DNA of 64,000 nt from Synechococcales cyanobacterium C42_A2020_086 (GTDB lineage Bacteria > Cyanobacteriota > Cyanobacteriia > Elainellales > Elainellaceae): positions 62,001-126,000 of the forward strand of contig JACYLU010000009.1 of NCBI GenBank assembly GCA_015272325.1, written 5' to 3'. The notes under the pieces are model-generated. The model had not been told where the DNA came from. It saw only the letters and a list, made by a program, of their open reading frames with translations, and made no database searches. Each line of letters opens with the position of its first letter. The stretch's first letter is position 1. The translations under genes and the position numbers were made by a program. This document shows, piece by piece, positions 63,088 through 64,000 of the stretch.

Positions 63088-64000
63088 ATGACTAGCAAAT
63101 CCTACGAAGCATTCAACAAACCCCTTTGCCCCCCTGATTCCCCGTTTAGAGACTCCCGGTTTCAAGACGAGCCTGTGGCGGAGCTTGACAATGACTCTGC
63201 CGAACTGGATTACTACGGAGCGCAAGTTGCTTCGGGGCAAACCAACTGGTCATCGCACTGGCTGCTCCTCGGACTTAGCCTCTGCTGTGCCCTGGGAGGA
63301 ATGGCTGTTGCGGCGTTTGTTTGGCTGACGTCGCTGCCACCAGTGACTGACTGCGAAAAGGTTTCTTCCCAATCTACCGAGCGGGAACAGCTCTTCTGTG
63401 CTCAGACTGCAGCTCAGTCTGGTGATTTGTCGCACTTGCTAGCAGGTATTGAGTTGGTTGGGCAATGGACCCCAGATCACCCGCTCTACCGCGAAGCCCA
63501 GCAATCGTTAGAAGATTGGTCAAAAACTGTTTTGACTAGGGCCAGGCAAAAGCATGCCCAGAGCGATTTGCAGGGAGCATTAGAGCTGGCGAACCGAATT
63601 CCAGCTAGCAGCCCTCTCTACCAGGAAGCCCAAGCCAAAGTTGCTGAATGGCAACAGCAGCAGCAGCAAGGGGAAGCCATTCGTAGGGCTGCTCAGCACG
63701 CCATGCAGCAGCGCAACTGGGAGGAAGCGTCGCGGCAGATCAGGGCGCTGACGGAGCTAGAAAGTAACTACTGGCAGTTCCAGCAATTTAACGCTCTCTC
63801 GCAACAGTTGCTGGCTGAACGGAAGGCGTGGCAATCGCTGTTGCAGGCTCGCAGCCTAGCCCAAACCAACCGCGCTCAGCAGATCAGCGCTGCCATGACG
63901 CTGGCTAACCAGATCGAGCGCGATACCTATGCTTGGACGGCGGCAGAGGCCAACCTGAAGCAATGGGGCGAAACGCTGCTGAAGGTAGGGGTGCAGCAGT
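63088..64000 (+). CDS. Membrane-anchored helical protein, 3' end outside window
   Basis: The frame starts at an ATG at 63088 and runs to the window edge (304 codons seen). The N-terminal 65 residues are acidic and cytoplasmic; a membrane segment (LLLGLSLCCALGGMAVAAFVW) follows at about residues 60-80. The rest is helical and repeat-like (segments around ELANRIPASSPLYQEAQAKV and QRNWEEASRQIRALTELE recall TPR units). I think this belongs to a family of cyanobacterial membrane proteins sometimes annotated as chromosome segregation ATPase, but no ATPase motif is visible in this part. No frame on the other strand fits. Its role is unknown. Confidence 0.85.
   Translation, partial: MTSKSYEAFNKPLCPPDSPFRDSRFQDEPVAELDNDSAELDYYGAQVASGQTNWSSHWLLLGLSLCCALGGMAVAAFVWLTSLPPVTDCEKVSSQSTEREQLFCAQTAAQSGDLSHLLAGIELVGQWTPDHPLYREAQQSLEDWSKTVLTRARQKHAQSDLQGALELANRIPASSPLYQEAQAKVAEWQQQQQQGEAIRRAAQHAMQQRNWEEASRQIRALTELESNYWQFQQFNALSQQLLAERKAWQSLLQARSLAQTNRAQQISAAMTLANQIERDTYAWTAAEANLKQWGETLLKVGVQQ

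Noticed and set aside
1-64000. CRISPR array, insertion sequence or prophage
   Set aside because: No regularly spaced direct repeats, transposase, integrase or phage structural genes were seen; the short tandem duplications have no spacers.

Overview
The window is cyanobacterial chromosome. The markers are NtcA with its 2-oxoglutarate-binding residues, the photosystem I subunit PsaK, a PixG-H-I-J-L type phototaxis operon whose receptor carries bilin-binding GAF domains, a PATAN-domain response regulator, a group 2 sigma factor and a type IV pilin. Base composition is moderate. I noticed only one exact HIP1 octamer (GCGATCGC, 25624-25631), so this is not a HIP1-rich lineage. A Leptolyngbya-like filamentous relative is a guess. 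I saw no tRNA, rRNA, CRISPR array, insertion sequence or prophage.

Layout. 1-2192 (minus): alpha-E protein (cut by the window edge) and its circularly permuted ATP-grasp partner. 2484-5157: an orphan OpuBB-type permease, fabI, and ntcA with a GTA-N8-TAC box and a spaced -10 element. 5237-15815 (minus): a six-gene chemotaxis-type operon in the order pixG, pixH, pixI, pixJ, pixL, cheW. 16539-24950 (plus): a six-gene signalling cluster of a coiled-coil protein, a PknG-like kinase, a zinc-ribbon PP2C phosphatase, a VWA protein, a zinc-ribbon FHA protein and a four-TM GlnX-like membrane protein. 25081-26450: ChaB-like, hydrophilic and small exported proteins. 26623-29287 (minus): an M16 peptidase pair, one active and one inactive by motif. 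29545-36313 (plus): methyltransferase, pilin with terminator, and two tandem OGT-like (GT41) glycosyltransferases.

36394-41904: VOC protein, desaturase-like protein, aldo/keto reductase, a PadR regulator divergent from a small gene across a perfect 24-bp palindrome, and an alpha/beta hydrolase. 42102-45913: two HU genes with matching promoter segments flanking a DUF938 gene, then a sigma factor and a basic-tailed DNA-binding protein. 46124-53414: universal stress protein, AGCS symporter, manganese catalase, WG-repeat lipoprotein, tsaB and an OppC-type permease. 53595-64000: psaK with a TTG start, ackA, rnhA with an extra C-terminal domain, two histidine kinases, dnaA and the 5' part of a membrane protein gene.

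The most interesting system is 16539-24950. Actinobacteria use GlnH-GlnX-PknG to pass amino-acid availability to the FHA protein GarA. Here kinase, FHA protein, GlnX-like membrane protein, phosphatase and VWA protein lie side by side without a GlnH-type binding protein, which suggests a self-contained phosphothreonine circuit. Second are the phototaxis receptor with graded bilin-site loss and the pilin/OGT cassette. Short tandem duplications with periods of about 10-21 bp recur in many intergenic regions.
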